Position numbers and translations under genes: made by a program. The notes under the pieces were generated by a model. The model was not told the origin of the DNA and searched no databases. It was given only the letters and a program-made list of their open reading frames with translations. A stretch of DNA of 64,000 nucleotides from Dyadobacter chenhuakuii (lineage in GTDB: Bacteria; Bacteroidota; Bacteroidia; Cytophagales; Spirosomataceae): assembly GCF_023821985.2 (NCBI RefSeq), contig NZ_CP098805.1:5925235-5989234 (forward strand). Direction: 5' to 3'. Of this stretch, positions 42,982 through 51,879 are shown in pieces (the stretch's first letter is position 1; each line of letters opens with the position of its first letter).

Positions 42982-44091
42982 ATGCGCGGACATCGTTTTT
43001 CAAAATTTATTCCAGCCGAACAAGGCCCAAACAGCAAGTTTGAGCAATTGTTCGACATTTTTCAGCAGTTATTGTTAATGACTTCCGGCGATGTGAGTGA
43101 GGCAATGTCATGGCTTAGTGAACTCGACCGCCAATATAATCTGACCAATGATTCCTATGGCATCGGCGATTTCTTCGATGACCTGAAAAAGAAAGGATAT
43201 ATCACGGAAGAGAAGCAGGAGGGTGAGAGTAAGATCATTATGACGCCAAAAGCTGAAAAGAGCATCCGTAAAAGTGCTTTGGACGAGATTTTTGGTAAGT
43301 TGAAACGCTCGAAAACAGGCGGAAACCATCACACGCCGCATATGGGCGTAGGCGATGAGCTGAGCAGCGACATTCGCCAATTTCAGTTTGGCGACACGCT
43401 GGACCAGATCGCGATGACGGAATCCATCAAAAATGCGCAGGTTAACCATGGCATCGGTGATTTTATGCTGATGGAAAATGACCTGGAAGTGGTGGAACGT
43501 GAGCAAAAAACAACCACTGCAACCGTTGTAATGATTGATATCAGTCATTCCATGATCTTGTACGGAGAAGACCGTATCACGCCTGCAAAAAAAGTAGCAT
43601 TGGCACTCGCCGAGCTCATCAGAAGTAAATATCCGAAGGACTCGCTTGACATTATCGTTTTTGGTAACGATGCGTGGCAGATCCAGATCAAAGATCTGCC
43701 TTACCTGGAAGTAGGCCCTTACCATACAAACACAGTGGCGGGTTTGGAGCTTGCTATGGACATTCTGCGCCGGAAAAAAACGCGTAACAAGCAGATTTTC
43801 ATGATCACGGATGGTAAGCCAACCTGTCTGAAAGAAGGAATCCGTTACTACAAAAATAGCTTCGGCCTCGATCGCAAGATCATTAGCAAAACCCTCACCC
43901 TGGCAGCACAATGCAGAAGGCTGGACATTCCCGTGACGACATTCATGATCGCCACGGATCCCTACCTGAAACAATTTGTACAGAATTTCACCCAGGTGAA
44001 TAATGGGCGTGCCTATTACAGCAACCTGCAAGGCCTGGGCGGATTTGTGCTGGAAGACTTCCAGCGTAACCGCAGAAAAAACGTTAAGTAA
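42982..44091 (+). CDS. Cytosolic VWA-domain protein
   Basis: A 369-residue protein without signal peptide. The N-terminal ~170 residues are helical and unassigned (MRGHRFSKFIPAEQG, with HTPHMGVGDELSSDIRQF). The C-terminal half is a von Willebrand A domain with an intact MIDAS: MIDISHSMI (about 183-191, DxSxS) and MITDGKPT (about 273-280). Such proteins often work with a MoxR-type AAA+ ATPase as a metal-dependent co-chaperone, but none is adjacent. A terminator precedes it, and it ends 3 bases before the convergent PIG-L gene end. Role unknown. Confidence 0.8.
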   Translation: MRGHRFSKFIPAEQGPNSKFEQLFDIFQQLLLMTSGDVSEAMSWLSELDRQYNLTNDSYGIGDFFDDLKKKGYITEEKQEGESKIIMTPKAEKSIRKSALDEIFGKLKRSKTGGNHHTPHMGVGDELSSDIRQFQFGDTLDQIAMTESIKNAQVNHGIGDFMLMENDLEVVEREQKTTTATVVMIDISHSMILYGEDRITPAKKVALALAELIRSKYPKDSLDIIVFGNDAWQIQIKDLPYLEVGPYHTNTVAGLELAMDILRRKKTRNKQIFMITDGKPTCLKEGIRYYKNSFGLDRKIISKTLTLAAQCRRLDIPVTTFMIATDPYLKQFVQNFTQVNNGRAYYSNLQGLGGFVLEDFQRNRRKNVK

Positions 44092-44094
44092 TGC

Positions 44095-46572
44095 TTACTT
44101 TTTGCCAGCAGAAATCATGTTGGCAAAAAGTCTGTATGCTCCCGTAACGCCCGCAGGAAGCTCCCGGAAAAAGGACAAACCTGTATAAATGTAGTGTCCC
44201 TTGCCATATTGAGCATAAAGCACGCTTCCTTCTTTTAAAGTTTCATCTTTGTCATTGGCTGAAAACAAGGCCTGGTAATTCTTTTTGTCCCAGGTTTGTG
44301 CGAAATAAAGCCCGCGTTCCTGGATCCAGCCATTGAAATCTTTCTCTGTTATCTTGTTGGGATAGTTCAGTAGTGGATGCTCAGGCAATAGAAAGCGCAT
44401 TTCTGCGTCCTCTTCGGCAACGCGGTCTCTTCCCAGTTCCATGTCGTAAGGTCCGATTTGCTTTACTTTTTGTCCACCCGGAATGGTGTATTGCACAACC
44501 ATCGTGCCGCCGTTCTTAACATAATCCATCAATTTGGATTGGTAATTGGCCAAATAATTCTCCGTATTATAAGCCCTGACGCCCACAACAATGGCATCGT
44601 AAATTGCCAGATCCTTCGCCAGACCACCTTCATTCAACATGGTAACCTGGCAATCCATTTGCCGCAAAGCTGTTGGCACATCATCACCGGCACCAGCAAT
44701 GTAACCAATGTTCTTGACCGTTGTCTTTACATCGATTTTGGCCAGTTTCGCTTCCGATGTAGGGAAGATCGTCTGACTTGGAATGTGCTGGTAAGCGATG
44801 GTTTTAACCGATTTATCAAGCATCCGGCCGTCGACCGTTGCGATTGCTTTTAACTTCACTTCCTGATTATCAGCCGGGGGCGTAACAATGAACGAGAAAT
44901 ATTGCTGCTGATATTTTCCTTTCAAATCAAAACTTGCAGACTCGGGAACAGATTTCCAGCCTGCGGGAATTTCGGGCTTAACCGATCCTTTCACATTTTT
45001 CCGTTGTGCTTCTACGACGATGGTAACCGTTTTGGGCTCCATTGATGAGAATATGAAAACGGGCTCTGTAATGGTAGTCGTTACAGCAGGGCGGATTTCA
45101 AATGGACGGTAAATCTCACCTTGTGCCGGATCTGTGCTCTTGTAAATCCAGGGGCGTGAAAAGCTGAATTGCTGGCCGCCGATTTCAAAGGTAAATTTGG
45201 TAACGGTTTCCGGGCGGTTTTCAGGGAATCCAATGTCCTGCTGATTATCAATTTGGAACAAACCTTTGTCAATCGGCTTTTCCAGCCAGTAAGGTTGCGT
45301 AATTTTCAGACTTGTTGGTAAAACGGGACTCAATGCTATGGAATTCAGCTCATTATCTTCCAGGGACATGTTTAATGTGCTGTCTTTTTTGTTTCCCGTC
45401 CATTGCAGGGAAAGGAGTTTCACTGGATAATCAGATCTTTTCACAACAGACACCTTAACAGAAGCCGTATCGCCTGCAACCTGGGAGAAATCATCCGGAT
45501 TGGTTTCAAACCAAAGTCCGGCACATTGTAATATTAGCTCTTTAACTTCTTCCTTTTTTGCCTTGATATAAATGTTCGCCGAATCCAGCTTGTTCAGTTC
45601 GGCATTGATTTTCAAGAGCTCGGGAACAGATGCGGAAGGCTTGTTTACGGAGAAGTTCTTGATCGCGGCTAAAACCATAGCTTGCACTTTCTCGCTTCCT
45701 TTCACGCGTTTCCAAGAAACGTCAATGCCGTCAAACAGGGTTTTTTGTGCAGGTTCGCCCACTTTATGCAGGAAATAATCGATCCTGGCCCCACGCTGAG
45801 GTGCGCTTCCAAATCCCTGGCTTCTATGCTGGCTGCGGCTCTCTGCTGCAATTTCTGTGTAAGATTTGCCTAAAATTGGATTGTAACCGCCAATTTCAAC
45901 GGATATGAAAGGGTTTTTCTCTTCTGTGGGCTGCTTGTTCGTAAAACCAGGCGTGTACGTGTTCCAAACGAGTCTTTTCGCTTGCCATGGTTTTACAAAT
46001 TTTAGTTGATCGGGGTAGGATTTCGGATCGGCGGCCATGCTGAAACCTTGTTCGGCCAGGAATGCGGAAGTTTGGTGGTGGCCGTGTCCAGCGCGTGGAT
46101 CGGGTGGGAAACGGGTAATGATGACGTCGGGCTGGAACTTGCGGATCATCCAGATCACATCGCCCAGCACTTTGTCCTTATCCCAAAAATTCAATGTTTC
46201 TTCGCGTGTTTTGGAAAAACCAAAATCATAAGCCCTTGAAAAAAATTGCTGTGCGCCATCAATGCGCCGTGCAGCGAGCAGCTCCTGCGTCCTGATAACG
46301 CCAATGTTATAACCCTGTTCCGCACCGATCAGATTTTGCCCGCCGTCGCCTCTCGTTAATGATAAATATCCCGTCCTCACAAGCTGATCTTTGGACAAAT
46401 AGGAAAGCATCAGCGTGTTTTCATCATCCGGATGCGCCGCAATGTAAAGCACCGAGCCTAAGACGTTCAGTTTCTTAATGTTCTGAAAAATTTCACTCGA
46501 TGACTGCGAAGGAACCTGTGCGGAAATTTGGAAAGCAATTAATAAAAAGAGGATGGTAAGAACTCGCTGCAT
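44095..46572 (-). CDS. Exported PIG-L family deacetylase with large C-terminal region
   Basis: An 825-residue protein with a signal peptide (MQRVLTILFLLIAFQISAQ). A PIG-L/LmbE deacetylase domain follows, with the zinc motif AAHPDDE (residues 45-51) and the second His motif GHGHHQTS (about 163-170). Family members remove N-acetyl groups from sugar conjugates such as GlcNAc derivatives. About 500 residues follow: beta-sandwich regions (~360-620) and a GATase-like segment (ITPGGQ-type region, GPYDMELGRDRVAEEDAEM, ~690-810). It is probably periplasmic or outer-membrane associated and acts on glycans. It is convergent with the VWA gene and lies 30 bases beyond the phosphopantetheinyl transferase gene on the same strand. 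Confidence 0.87.
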   Translation of the reverse strand: MQRVLTILFLLIAFQISAQVPSQSSSEIFQNIKKLNVLGSVLYIAAHPDDENTLMLSYLSKDQLVRTGYLSLTRGDGGQNLIGAEQGYNIGVIRTQELLAARRIDGAQQFFSRAYDFGFSKTREETLNFWDKDKVLGDVIWMIRKFQPDVIITRFPPDPRAGHGHHQTSAFLAEQGFSMAADPKSYPDQLKFVKPWQAKRLVWNTYTPGFTNKQPTEEKNPFISVEIGGYNPILGKSYTEIAAESRSQHRSQGFGSAPQRGARIDYFLHKVGEPAQKTLFDGIDVSWKRVKGSEKVQAMVLAAIKNFSVNKPSASVPELLKINAELNKLDSANIYIKAKKEEVKELILQCAGLWFETNPDDFSQVAGDTASVKVSVVKRSDYPVKLLSLQWTGNKKDSTLNMSLEDNELNSIALSPVLPTSLKITQPYWLEKPIDKGLFQIDNQQDIGFPENRPETVTKFTFEIGGQQFSFSRPWIYKSTDPAQGEIYRPFEIRPAVTTTITEPVFIFSSMEPKTVTIVVEAQRKNVKGSVKPEIPAGWKSVPESASFDLKGKYQQQYFSFIVTPPADNQEVKLKAIATVDGRMLDKSVKTIAYQHIPSQTIFPTSEAKLAKIDVKTTVKNIGYIAGAGDDVPTALRQMDCQVTMLNEGGLAKDLAIYDAIVVGVRAYNTENYLANYQSKLMDYVKNGGTMVVQYTIPGGQKVKQIGPYDMELGRDRVAEEDAEMRFLLPEHPLLNYPNKITEKDFNGWIQERGLYFAQTWDKKNYQALFSANDKDETLKEGSVLYAQYGKGHYIYTGLSFFRELPAGVTGAYRLFANMISAGKK

Positions 46573-46602
46573 ATGGGGATTAGGTTTTAAACTTTTGCAA
46601 AA

Positions 46603-47229
46603 TCAAATGGTCCAGGCCAGTAAGTAGTCTTCAAATGCGTCATAATGCACTTTGACAGACCTGTTTACATTTTCCTTTTGAATACAAACCTCAATTGTTC
46701 CATTTTGGTTGCTCTGAAAAGGATTTGTAATAATATGTTTTTTCAAGTCCAGATCCGCATCGCCTGCATATTTAAATACAGCCTCCTTGGCACACCATAT
46801 CAAATGCAGCAAAACGTTGTCGTTCAGATCCGTCCACTGCATTTCGGCATCGTTCAGGAAATAATCGGCGCCTTTGGAAATAGATGGTTTCATTTGCTGT
46901 AAATCCACTCCAACCGGCTTACTATCATGCACATACACGCAGGCATAGGCACCCGAATGCGACATGGAGAGTTGCTTTGTGCTAGCTTTTATATGTGGCT
47001 TGCGATTTTCATCATAAACAATGATAGGTTGCATTTGACTCATTCCCTGCAATAAAATGCGGCAGGCCAGCCATTCCTGCTTTCTACGGTCGGTTTTTTT
47101 ATCTTCCAGTGCCAGCAATTCCAGGTCGTGGAGGTTAACCATTTCTTTCAGCTCCTGCCAACTTTCCGACATATGCCATAAGCCCAGCGTTGAATCATCC
47201 GAGATGCTTTTTATGTAACAGATGGCCAT
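46603..47229 (-). CDS. 4'-phosphopantetheinyl transferase (Sfp-like)
   Basis: A 208-residue enzyme that attaches the phosphopantetheine arm of CoA to a carrier-protein serine. It has the Sfp-type motifs GVDLQ (residues 107-111) and WCAKEAVFKYAG (145-156). The first metal ligand D109 and K148-E149 are present, but the third position of the usual D-x-E is Gln (Q111), which may alter Mg2+ binding. Length is close to normal. It is divergent from the biosynthetic run beginning at 47292, which contains an acyl carrier protein (59069) as its likely substrate. The PIG-L gene follows 30 bases downstream. Confidence 0.88.
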   Translation of the reverse strand: MAICYIKSISDDSTLGLWHMSESWQELKEMVNLHDLELLALEDKKTDRRKQEWLACRILLQGMSQMQPIIVYDENRKPHIKASTKQLSMSHSGAYACVYVHDSKPVGVDLQQMKPSISKGADYFLNDAEMQWTDLNDNVLLHLIWCAKEAVFKYAGDADLDLKKHIITNPFQSNQNGTIEVCIQKENVNRSVKVHYDAFEDYLLAWTI

Positions 47230-47236
47230 TTATTGT

Positions 47237-47244
47237 TAATTTTG
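47237..47244 (+). promoter_or_regulatory. Putative -7 box for the resorcinol-type gene run
   Basis: TAATTTTG matches TAnnTTTG and lies 48 bases before the ATG at 47292, in the 62-base gap between the divergent phosphopantetheinyl transferase and the C45-type gene. An inverted repeat (47255-47279) follows in the predicted leader. Confidence 0.5.
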
Positions 47245-47254
47245 ATATTCAAAC

Positions 47255-47279
47255 CGGGCATAATAACTGCATTTGCCCG
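47255..47279. promoter_or_regulatory. Inverted repeat in the leader of the resorcinol-type gene run
   Basis: CGGGCA (47255-47260) and TGCCCG (47274-47279) form a 6-bp palindrome with 13 bases between, just downstream of the predicted transcription start. It may be an operator or a leader hairpin. It is short, so chance is possible. Confidence 0.4.
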
Positions 47280-47291
47280 TCTCTGCTCATT

Positions 47292-49013
47292 ATGTGGCCC
47301 AAAAATAGAATTACGAGGAACGTCCTGAAAACCTTTGGCATATTCCTGCTCATTGCGGGTATTCTCTTTGGCCTTTTCCTCTGGCGCATCCGCGTGCCGG
47401 CTCCCAAGCTTGAAAGTAATAAAACAACCGGGAGTTACAAGCGCATGAAGGTGGCCGAAGATCATTATACGGTCGGAAATTGCTGGCTTAAAAAGAATAA
47501 GCAGGGGATCTGGGAAATGTATCTGGAAGGGAAGCCTTACGAGCGCGGGCTCATTTACGGGATCCTTGCAAAGGAATTAATGGAAAAGCAGGAAGTCCAT
47601 TTTGTTAACCAGATCAAGGAAATGATTCCCAGCAGCGTGTTTTTGCAGGTGCTGAAGGGATTTGTCGGCTGGTTTAACCGGGACATTTACAAATATATTC
47701 CCCAAGAAAACCAGCAGGAAATTTACGGCGTGTCCCAATCTTTTTCTGAGCAGTTCAACTACATTGGCCCTAAATATTACCGCATTCTCAATTACCACGC
47801 CGCGCACGACATCGGCCACGCGCTTACCGATCTGAATATGGTTGGCTGCACGTCTTTTGCAGTCAATAATGCATTGACAAAGGACTCCACGCTGCTGATT
47901 GCCAGGAACTTCGATTTCTATATGGGCGATGCTTTCGCCGAAGACAAGCTGATCGTGTTCATGAACCCGGATAAGGGCTACAAATTCGCTTCATACGCCT
48001 GGGCGGGGCTTACCGGTGTGGTTTCGGGAATGAATGAAAAAGGCATAACCGTTACATTAAATGCTTCAAAATCAGACATTCCGTTTGCGGCGAAAGAGCC
48101 GATTTCTATTTTGGCCAGGGAAATTTTGCAGTATGCAGGCACCATTGAAGAAGCCAGGAAAATCGCGCAGCATAGCGAAACATTCGTTTCCGAATCCTTA
48201 CTGATCGGTTCCGCGGCCGATGATAATGCGGCTATTATTGAAAAATCGCCACAGAAAATGGATGTTTTTGAATCGGGAAAGGATTATCTGGTTTGCGCCA
48301 ACCATTACCAGGGAAAATCGTTTGTTACTGATTCTGTGAACATTAACAACATCAAGGATACAGATTCCAAATCTCGTTTTGATCGCATGAATGAGCTGAT
48401 GAACCGGTCTTACCCGCTCGATGTGGACAAGGCTGCCGCTATTTTACGCGATCAAAAGGGCGTTAATGACAAATTCGTGGGTTATGGCAATTCAAAAACA
48501 CTGAACCAGCTCATTGCGCATCACGGGATTCTTTTCAAGCCGGAAAAAAGAGAAATGTGGATTTCAACGCCGCCTTACCAGTTGGGGGAATTTATTTATT
48601 ACAATTTAAATGATGTATTCTCGCGGAACGGAACATTCCAACCCGTGGATTCACTCAAAATCCGTTCAGACCCTTTCCTGGCTTCCAATGATTACAAGAA
48701 GTTTGAAGCGTTCAAGGTTACCAAGCAAAAGATCAGTAAATATGTGATGCTGGGCGTTCCTTTCGAGCTCTCGCGCGAAGAAGAGGTTGCTTTTGTAGCC
48801 AATAACCCGGAAAGTTATCTTACCTATCTGTTTTTAGGTGATTATTTCAAAAAGAGAAAAAATTCAAAGAAAGCGATCAGCTATTACAGGGAAGCCTTAA
48901 ATCACGATGTAGCGTCTCTCAAGGAAAGGAATGTGATCAAAGACAAAATCGCCGAAAGCCAAAAAGTCTCCTTTCTGATTTTTAGTTATAAACCTGATTC
49001 CAATGACCATTAA
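47292..49013 (+). CDS. C45-type autoproteolytic acyltransferase/hydrolase, membrane-anchored
   Basis: A 573-residue protein with an N-terminal membrane anchor (about 10-30) and an Ntn-hydrolase domain of the peptidase C45 type. The expected self-cleavage site is MVGCTSFAV, making C186 the N-terminal nucleophile after cleavage. RNFDFYMGD, AGLTGVVSGMNEKGITVTLNA and SAADDNAAIIEKSP follow in the family order. C45 enzymes (such as acyl-CoA:6-APA acyltransferase) hydrolyse or form amide bonds with acyl groups. The C terminus has TPR-like helices (NNPESYLTYLFLGDYF). It starts the plus-strand run of biosynthetic genes and overlaps the next gene by 11 bases, so translation is coupled. I chose ATG 47292, which puts the anchor at the N terminus. 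Confidence 0.78.
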   Translation: MWPKNRITRNVLKTFGIFLLIAGILFGLFLWRIRVPAPKLESNKTTGSYKRMKVAEDHYTVGNCWLKKNKQGIWEMYLEGKPYERGLIYGILAKELMEKQEVHFVNQIKEMIPSSVFLQVLKGFVGWFNRDIYKYIPQENQQEIYGVSQSFSEQFNYIGPKYYRILNYHAAHDIGHALTDLNMVGCTSFAVNNALTKDSTLLIARNFDFYMGDAFAEDKLIVFMNPDKGYKFASYAWAGLTGVVSGMNEKGITVTLNASKSDIPFAAKEPISILAREILQYAGTIEEARKIAQHSETFVSESLLIGSAADDNAAIIEKSPQKMDVFESGKDYLVCANHYQGKSFVTDSVNINNIKDTDSKSRFDRMNELMNRSYPLDVDKAAAILRDQKGVNDKFVGYGNSKTLNQLIAHHGILFKPEKREMWISTPPYQLGEFIYYNLNDVFSRNGTFQPVDSLKIRSDPFLASNDYKKFEAFKVTKQKISKYVMLGVPFELSREEEVAFVANNPESYLTYLFLGDYFKKRKNSKKAISYYREALNHDVASLKERNVIKDKIAESQKVSFLIFSYKPDSNDH

Positions 49014-50265
49014 TATGATCCGCGAAACGCAGGAGCAAAAATTGAAGCACTTGCTGGCTTACGTTTCGGCACATTCTCCTTATTACCAGAAGGTTTTTCG
49101 GAAGCACGGCGTGGATGTGGACAGCATTGTTTCAATTGCAGATATGGCAAAGCTGCCTTTCACTACGAAGGACGATCTGGCTGCGGCCAATGATGATTTT
49201 TTGTGTGTTCCAAAAGGCAGGATCGCGGATTATGTAACGACTTCGGGCACATTAAGCGATCCGGTGGCATTTTATCTAACAGACTCCGACATTGAAAGGC
49301 TTGCCGAGAATGAATCCGAATCATTTCGCTGCGCCGATGGGAGCGAGCATGACATTTACCAGCTCATGACCACCATTGACAAGCGGTTTATGGCCGGGCT
49401 CGCATACTGGATGGGCGCCCGGAAACTAGGAGCCGGAATGATCCGGGTAGGGCCGGGCGCACCGTTTTTGCAATGGGAATCGATCCAGCGTTTTTCGCCT
49501 ACCGTTATCATCGCCATCCCCTCGTTCATTCCGCGGCTCATTGATTACGCCATGGCTAATAACATCGATTTCGCCTCTTCCAGCATCAAATCGGTCATAT
49601 GCATCGGTGAACCGATCCGGAATCCGGATTTTACTTATAATGAACTCGGTAAGCGGATCACTTCACAGTGGGATGTGAAACTTTACTCCACTTATGCGTC
49701 AACAGAAATGGGTGCGGCTTTCACGGAATGCAGCGAGGGTAAAGGCGGACATCTGAATGAAGATCTGCTGATCCTGGAAGTGGTTGATGAGCAGGATATT
49801 GTGGTTAAAGAGGGTGGGCTTGGAGAGATTGTCATCTCAACATTAGGCGTGGAAGGAATGCCGCTGCTGCGTTACCGGACGGGCGATTTATGCCATGTGC
49901 ATTACGAAAAATGTGCTTGCGGCCGCACGAGCCCGCGCGTGGGTCCTGTTGTGGGCAGAAAGCAGCAAATGATTAAATTTAAGGGAACGACCATTTTCCC
50001 GCCTGCTATTTTCGATGTCCTTGATATGATGCCCGAAATTGACCTTTATCAGGTTGTCGTTGCCAAAAACGAGTTTGGGAATGATGACATTTCGATCCAG
50101 TTACCGGATCATCTGGACACTGCCTTTTTTCGGGAAAAACTGCATTCACTATTCAAATCCAGGCTTCGCGTGACGCCGTCATTTGCGTTCACAACCGCTC
50201 ACGAACTCAACCTCAGAATATACAAACAGGAAAAACGCAAACCTGAAAAATTGATCTATATTTGA
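49003..50265 (+). CDS. Phenylacetate-CoA ligase-like adenylating enzyme
   Basis: A 420-residue ANL-superfamily protein of PaaK type. It has VTTSGTLSDPVAFYLT (about 76-91, phosphate loop), YSTYASTEMGAAF (about 228-240), RYRTGDLC (about 292-299) and the C-terminal CACGRTSPRVGPVVGR stretch with paired cysteines typical of PaaK relatives. It should activate a carboxylic acid as acyl-AMP and load it onto CoA or onto the carrier protein encoded in the same run. It begins inside the C45-type gene (ATG 49003, overlap 11 bases; ATG 49015 is also possible). The substrate is not known: an aryl or fatty acid would fit. Confidence 0.8.
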   Translation: MTINMIRETQEQKLKHLLAYVSAHSPYYQKVFRKHGVDVDSIVSIADMAKLPFTTKDDLAAANDDFLCVPKGRIADYVTTSGTLSDPVAFYLTDSDIERLAENESESFRCADGSEHDIYQLMTTIDKRFMAGLAYWMGARKLGAGMIRVGPGAPFLQWESIQRFSPTVIIAIPSFIPRLIDYAMANNIDFASSSIKSVICIGEPIRNPDFTYNELGKRITSQWDVKLYSTYASTEMGAAFTECSEGKGGHLNEDLLILEVVDEQDIVVKEGGLGEIVISTLGVEGMPLLRYRTGDLCHVHYEKCACGRTSPRVGPVVGRKQQMIKFKGTTIFPPAIFDVLDMMPEIDLYQVVVAKNEFGNDDISIQLPDHLDTAFFREKLHSLFKSRLRVTPSFAFTTAHELNLRIYKQEKRKPEKLIYI

Positions 50266-50300
50266 CGCCTCTATTACCATATAAAAATAAAATTACGAAC

Positions 50301-50912
50301 ATGAAAAAGACCATTTACGCAGCAGTTTTTGCCATTGTTGCGATCGGAGCAACAGATACATTTGCTCAGAGAGTCGAGCTGAAAAGCGGAGACATTGCCG
50401 TATTATCAGGCCAGAAAACAGTAAACGTTGAATACGATTATTCAGAGTTCGGGGTTGGCAAATTTGCAACTGAAAAAGAATATCTGGACAAGAAATCTGC
50501 TGAATACAATGCAAAGGAAGCAGGCAAAGGTGACGCCTGGAAAAAAGCCTGGGTTGATGACCGCAAAAACCGTTTCGAACCCAAATTCGAAGAGCTTTTC
50601 AATAAGGGAATGGCTGACAAAGGCCTGCAAGCCGTTCAGTCCCGTCCGGATGCAACTTACACATTGATCGTTCGCACGAAATTCGTTGAGCCTGGCTTTA
50701 ATGTAGGGGTGATGCGTAAAAATGCCTACGTGGATTACGAAGTGGATCTGGTTGAATCAGCGAATAAATCTGCAAAAGTTGCTCAGCTGAATATGCGCAA
50801 TGTTCCCGGCGGCCAGTTTGGCGGCTTCGATTTTGACACCGGCGTCAGGATCGCGGAATCTTATGCGAAAGCAGGAAAATCTCTTGCTGCATTTTTGGAT
50901 AAAAAGCTTTAA
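50301..50912 (+). CDS. Exported protein of unknown function in the resorcinol-type cluster
   Basis: A 203-residue protein with a signal peptide (MKKTIYAAVFAIVAIGATDTFAQ). The mature part starts RVELKSGDIAVLSGQ and has repeated Lys/Glu/Tyr-rich helices and a NMRNVPGGQFGGFDFDTGVRI stretch, cited in part. It probably lies in the periplasm. I do not recognise the family. ATG 50301 starts the signal peptide; the frame is open to 50262 but without conserved features. It follows the PaaK-like gene by 35 bases and precedes a 232-base gap with two hairpins. Confidence 0.7.
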   Translation: MKKTIYAAVFAIVAIGATDTFAQRVELKSGDIAVLSGQKTVNVEYDYSEFGVGKFATEKEYLDKKSAEYNAKEAGKGDAWKKAWVDDRKNRFEPKFEELFNKGMADKGLQAVQSRPDATYTLIVRTKFVEPGFNVGVMRKNAYVDYEVDLVESANKSAKVAQLNMRNVPGGQFGGFDFDTGVRIAESYAKAGKSLAAFLDKKL

Positions 50913-50923
50913 TAACAATCCAG

Positions 50924-50965
50924 AGTCACAATTTTAACATCCTTATGTTATGAAAAGCTGTGACT
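50924..50965 (+). other. Imperfect hairpin downstream of the exported-protein gene
   Basis: Nested pairing: AGTCACA (50924-50930) with TGTGACT (50959-50965), TTT with AAA inside with a two-base bulge, and TAACAT (50935-50940) with ATGTTA (50945-50950) around a 4-base loop. No T-run follows, so it is not a textbook terminator. It could be a transcript stability element or a weak attenuator. Confidence 0.65.
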
Positions 50966-51073
50966 TCCTGCATTCGTTCTCATGCATACTGGCTTTACAA
51001 AACCCTATAAGGTTTAAAAAGTAAACAGAATTGCCTATTTTTAAAGTCCATTACCGATACCATAGCATATTTT

Positions 51074-51121
51074 GTAAGCTGTGATTTGTTCGCCAGATTG
51101 GGGGAGCGCTTCACAGCTTAC
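51074..51121 (+). other. Second hairpin upstream of the YdcF-type gene
   Basis: The perfect 11-bp inverted repeat GTAAGCTGTGA (51074-51084) / TCACAGCTTAC (51111-51121) has a 26-base loop and ends 23 bases before the GTG start at 51145. It shares the core AAGCTGTGA with the right arm of the first hairpin (50924-50965). It may be a regulatory site or a leader structure for the downstream half of the run. Confidence 0.7.
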
Positions 51122-51144
51122 TGTTTAACTGATAACCCATAAAC

Positions 51145-51870
51145 GTGCGGATTTTACCTCTCATTTTCCTGGCGCTCATTACATTATCATTGTCAGGATG
51201 CGGAAAAATGCTATATCGGTCGGCTGCAAAAGCATTCAACAAAGGAATCAAAGAGTCGCCCTATGATGCCGTCATCGTTCCCGGCTTTCCGCACAATGGT
51301 GAGAAATGGGATATGATCCTGCAAATGCGCATCCACTGGGCACATTACCTTTATTCAAAGGGATACACCAAAAACATTATCTTTTCAGGCTCTGCCGTTG
51401 CTACGCCTTATGTAGAAAGTAAGGTGATGGCCAATTATGCACACGCATTAGGCGTACCCCGTGAAAATATTTTTACCGAAGAAAAAGCCGAGCACAGCAC
51501 GGAAAACGTATACTATTCTTATCGCCTTGGAAAAGACCTGGGTTTTACGAAACTTGCACTCGCTACCGACCCGATCCAGACGAGCTACATGCGCAAATTC
51601 ATTAAGCGTTTCGACCTGCCGATCGGGCTTCTGCCGACTGTCATCGATACGTTAAAGGGGATGAACCTTTACGAGCCCAAAGTAGACAACACGCTGGCCG
51701 TGCGGGAAGGATTTGTGAAGCTGTCGGAAAGGGAAAATTTTTTCCAGCGTTTCAGGGGCACCATGGGCAGATACATTGTCTGGCATGAGGAAGACCTCAA
51801 AAAGAAAAAGCACAGAAGGAAGTTTAAAGATAGAATGATACCCGCCTCTTCGGCCAAAAATGAACCTTAA
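51145..51870 (+). CDS. YdcF/ElyC-type DUF218 lipoprotein
   Basis: A 241-residue protein with a lipobox (LSLSGC, about C19) and a DUF218 domain (about 40-190). Visible motifs are YDAVIVPGFPHNG, IIFSGSAVATPYVES, AEHSTENVYYS and LALATDPIQTSYM. DUF218 proteins (SanA, ElyC, YdcF) affect envelope integrity or act as small-molecule transformers, and the biochemical activity is not settled. The C terminus is very basic (KKKKHRRKFKDR). It starts with GTG 51145 after the hairpin-bearing gap and precedes the methyltransferase gene by 9 bases, so it belongs to the run. Confidence 0.78.
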   Translation: MRILPLIFLALITLSLSGCGKMLYRSAAKAFNKGIKESPYDAVIVPGFPHNGEKWDMILQMRIHWAHYLYSKGYTKNIIFSGSAVATPYVESKVMANYAHALGVPRENIFTEEKAEHSTENVYYSYRLGKDLGFTKLALATDPIQTSYMRKFIKRFDLPIGLLPTVIDTLKGMNLYEPKVDNTLAVREGFVKLSERENFFQRFRGTMGRYIVWHEEDLKKKKHRRKFKDRMIPASSAKNEP

Positions 51871-51879
51871 AAGCGTATA

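Noticed and set aside
43108..44031. 307-codon minus-strand open frame inside the VWA gene
   Set aside because: It is antisense to a gene with an intact MIDAS and shows no conserved pattern.
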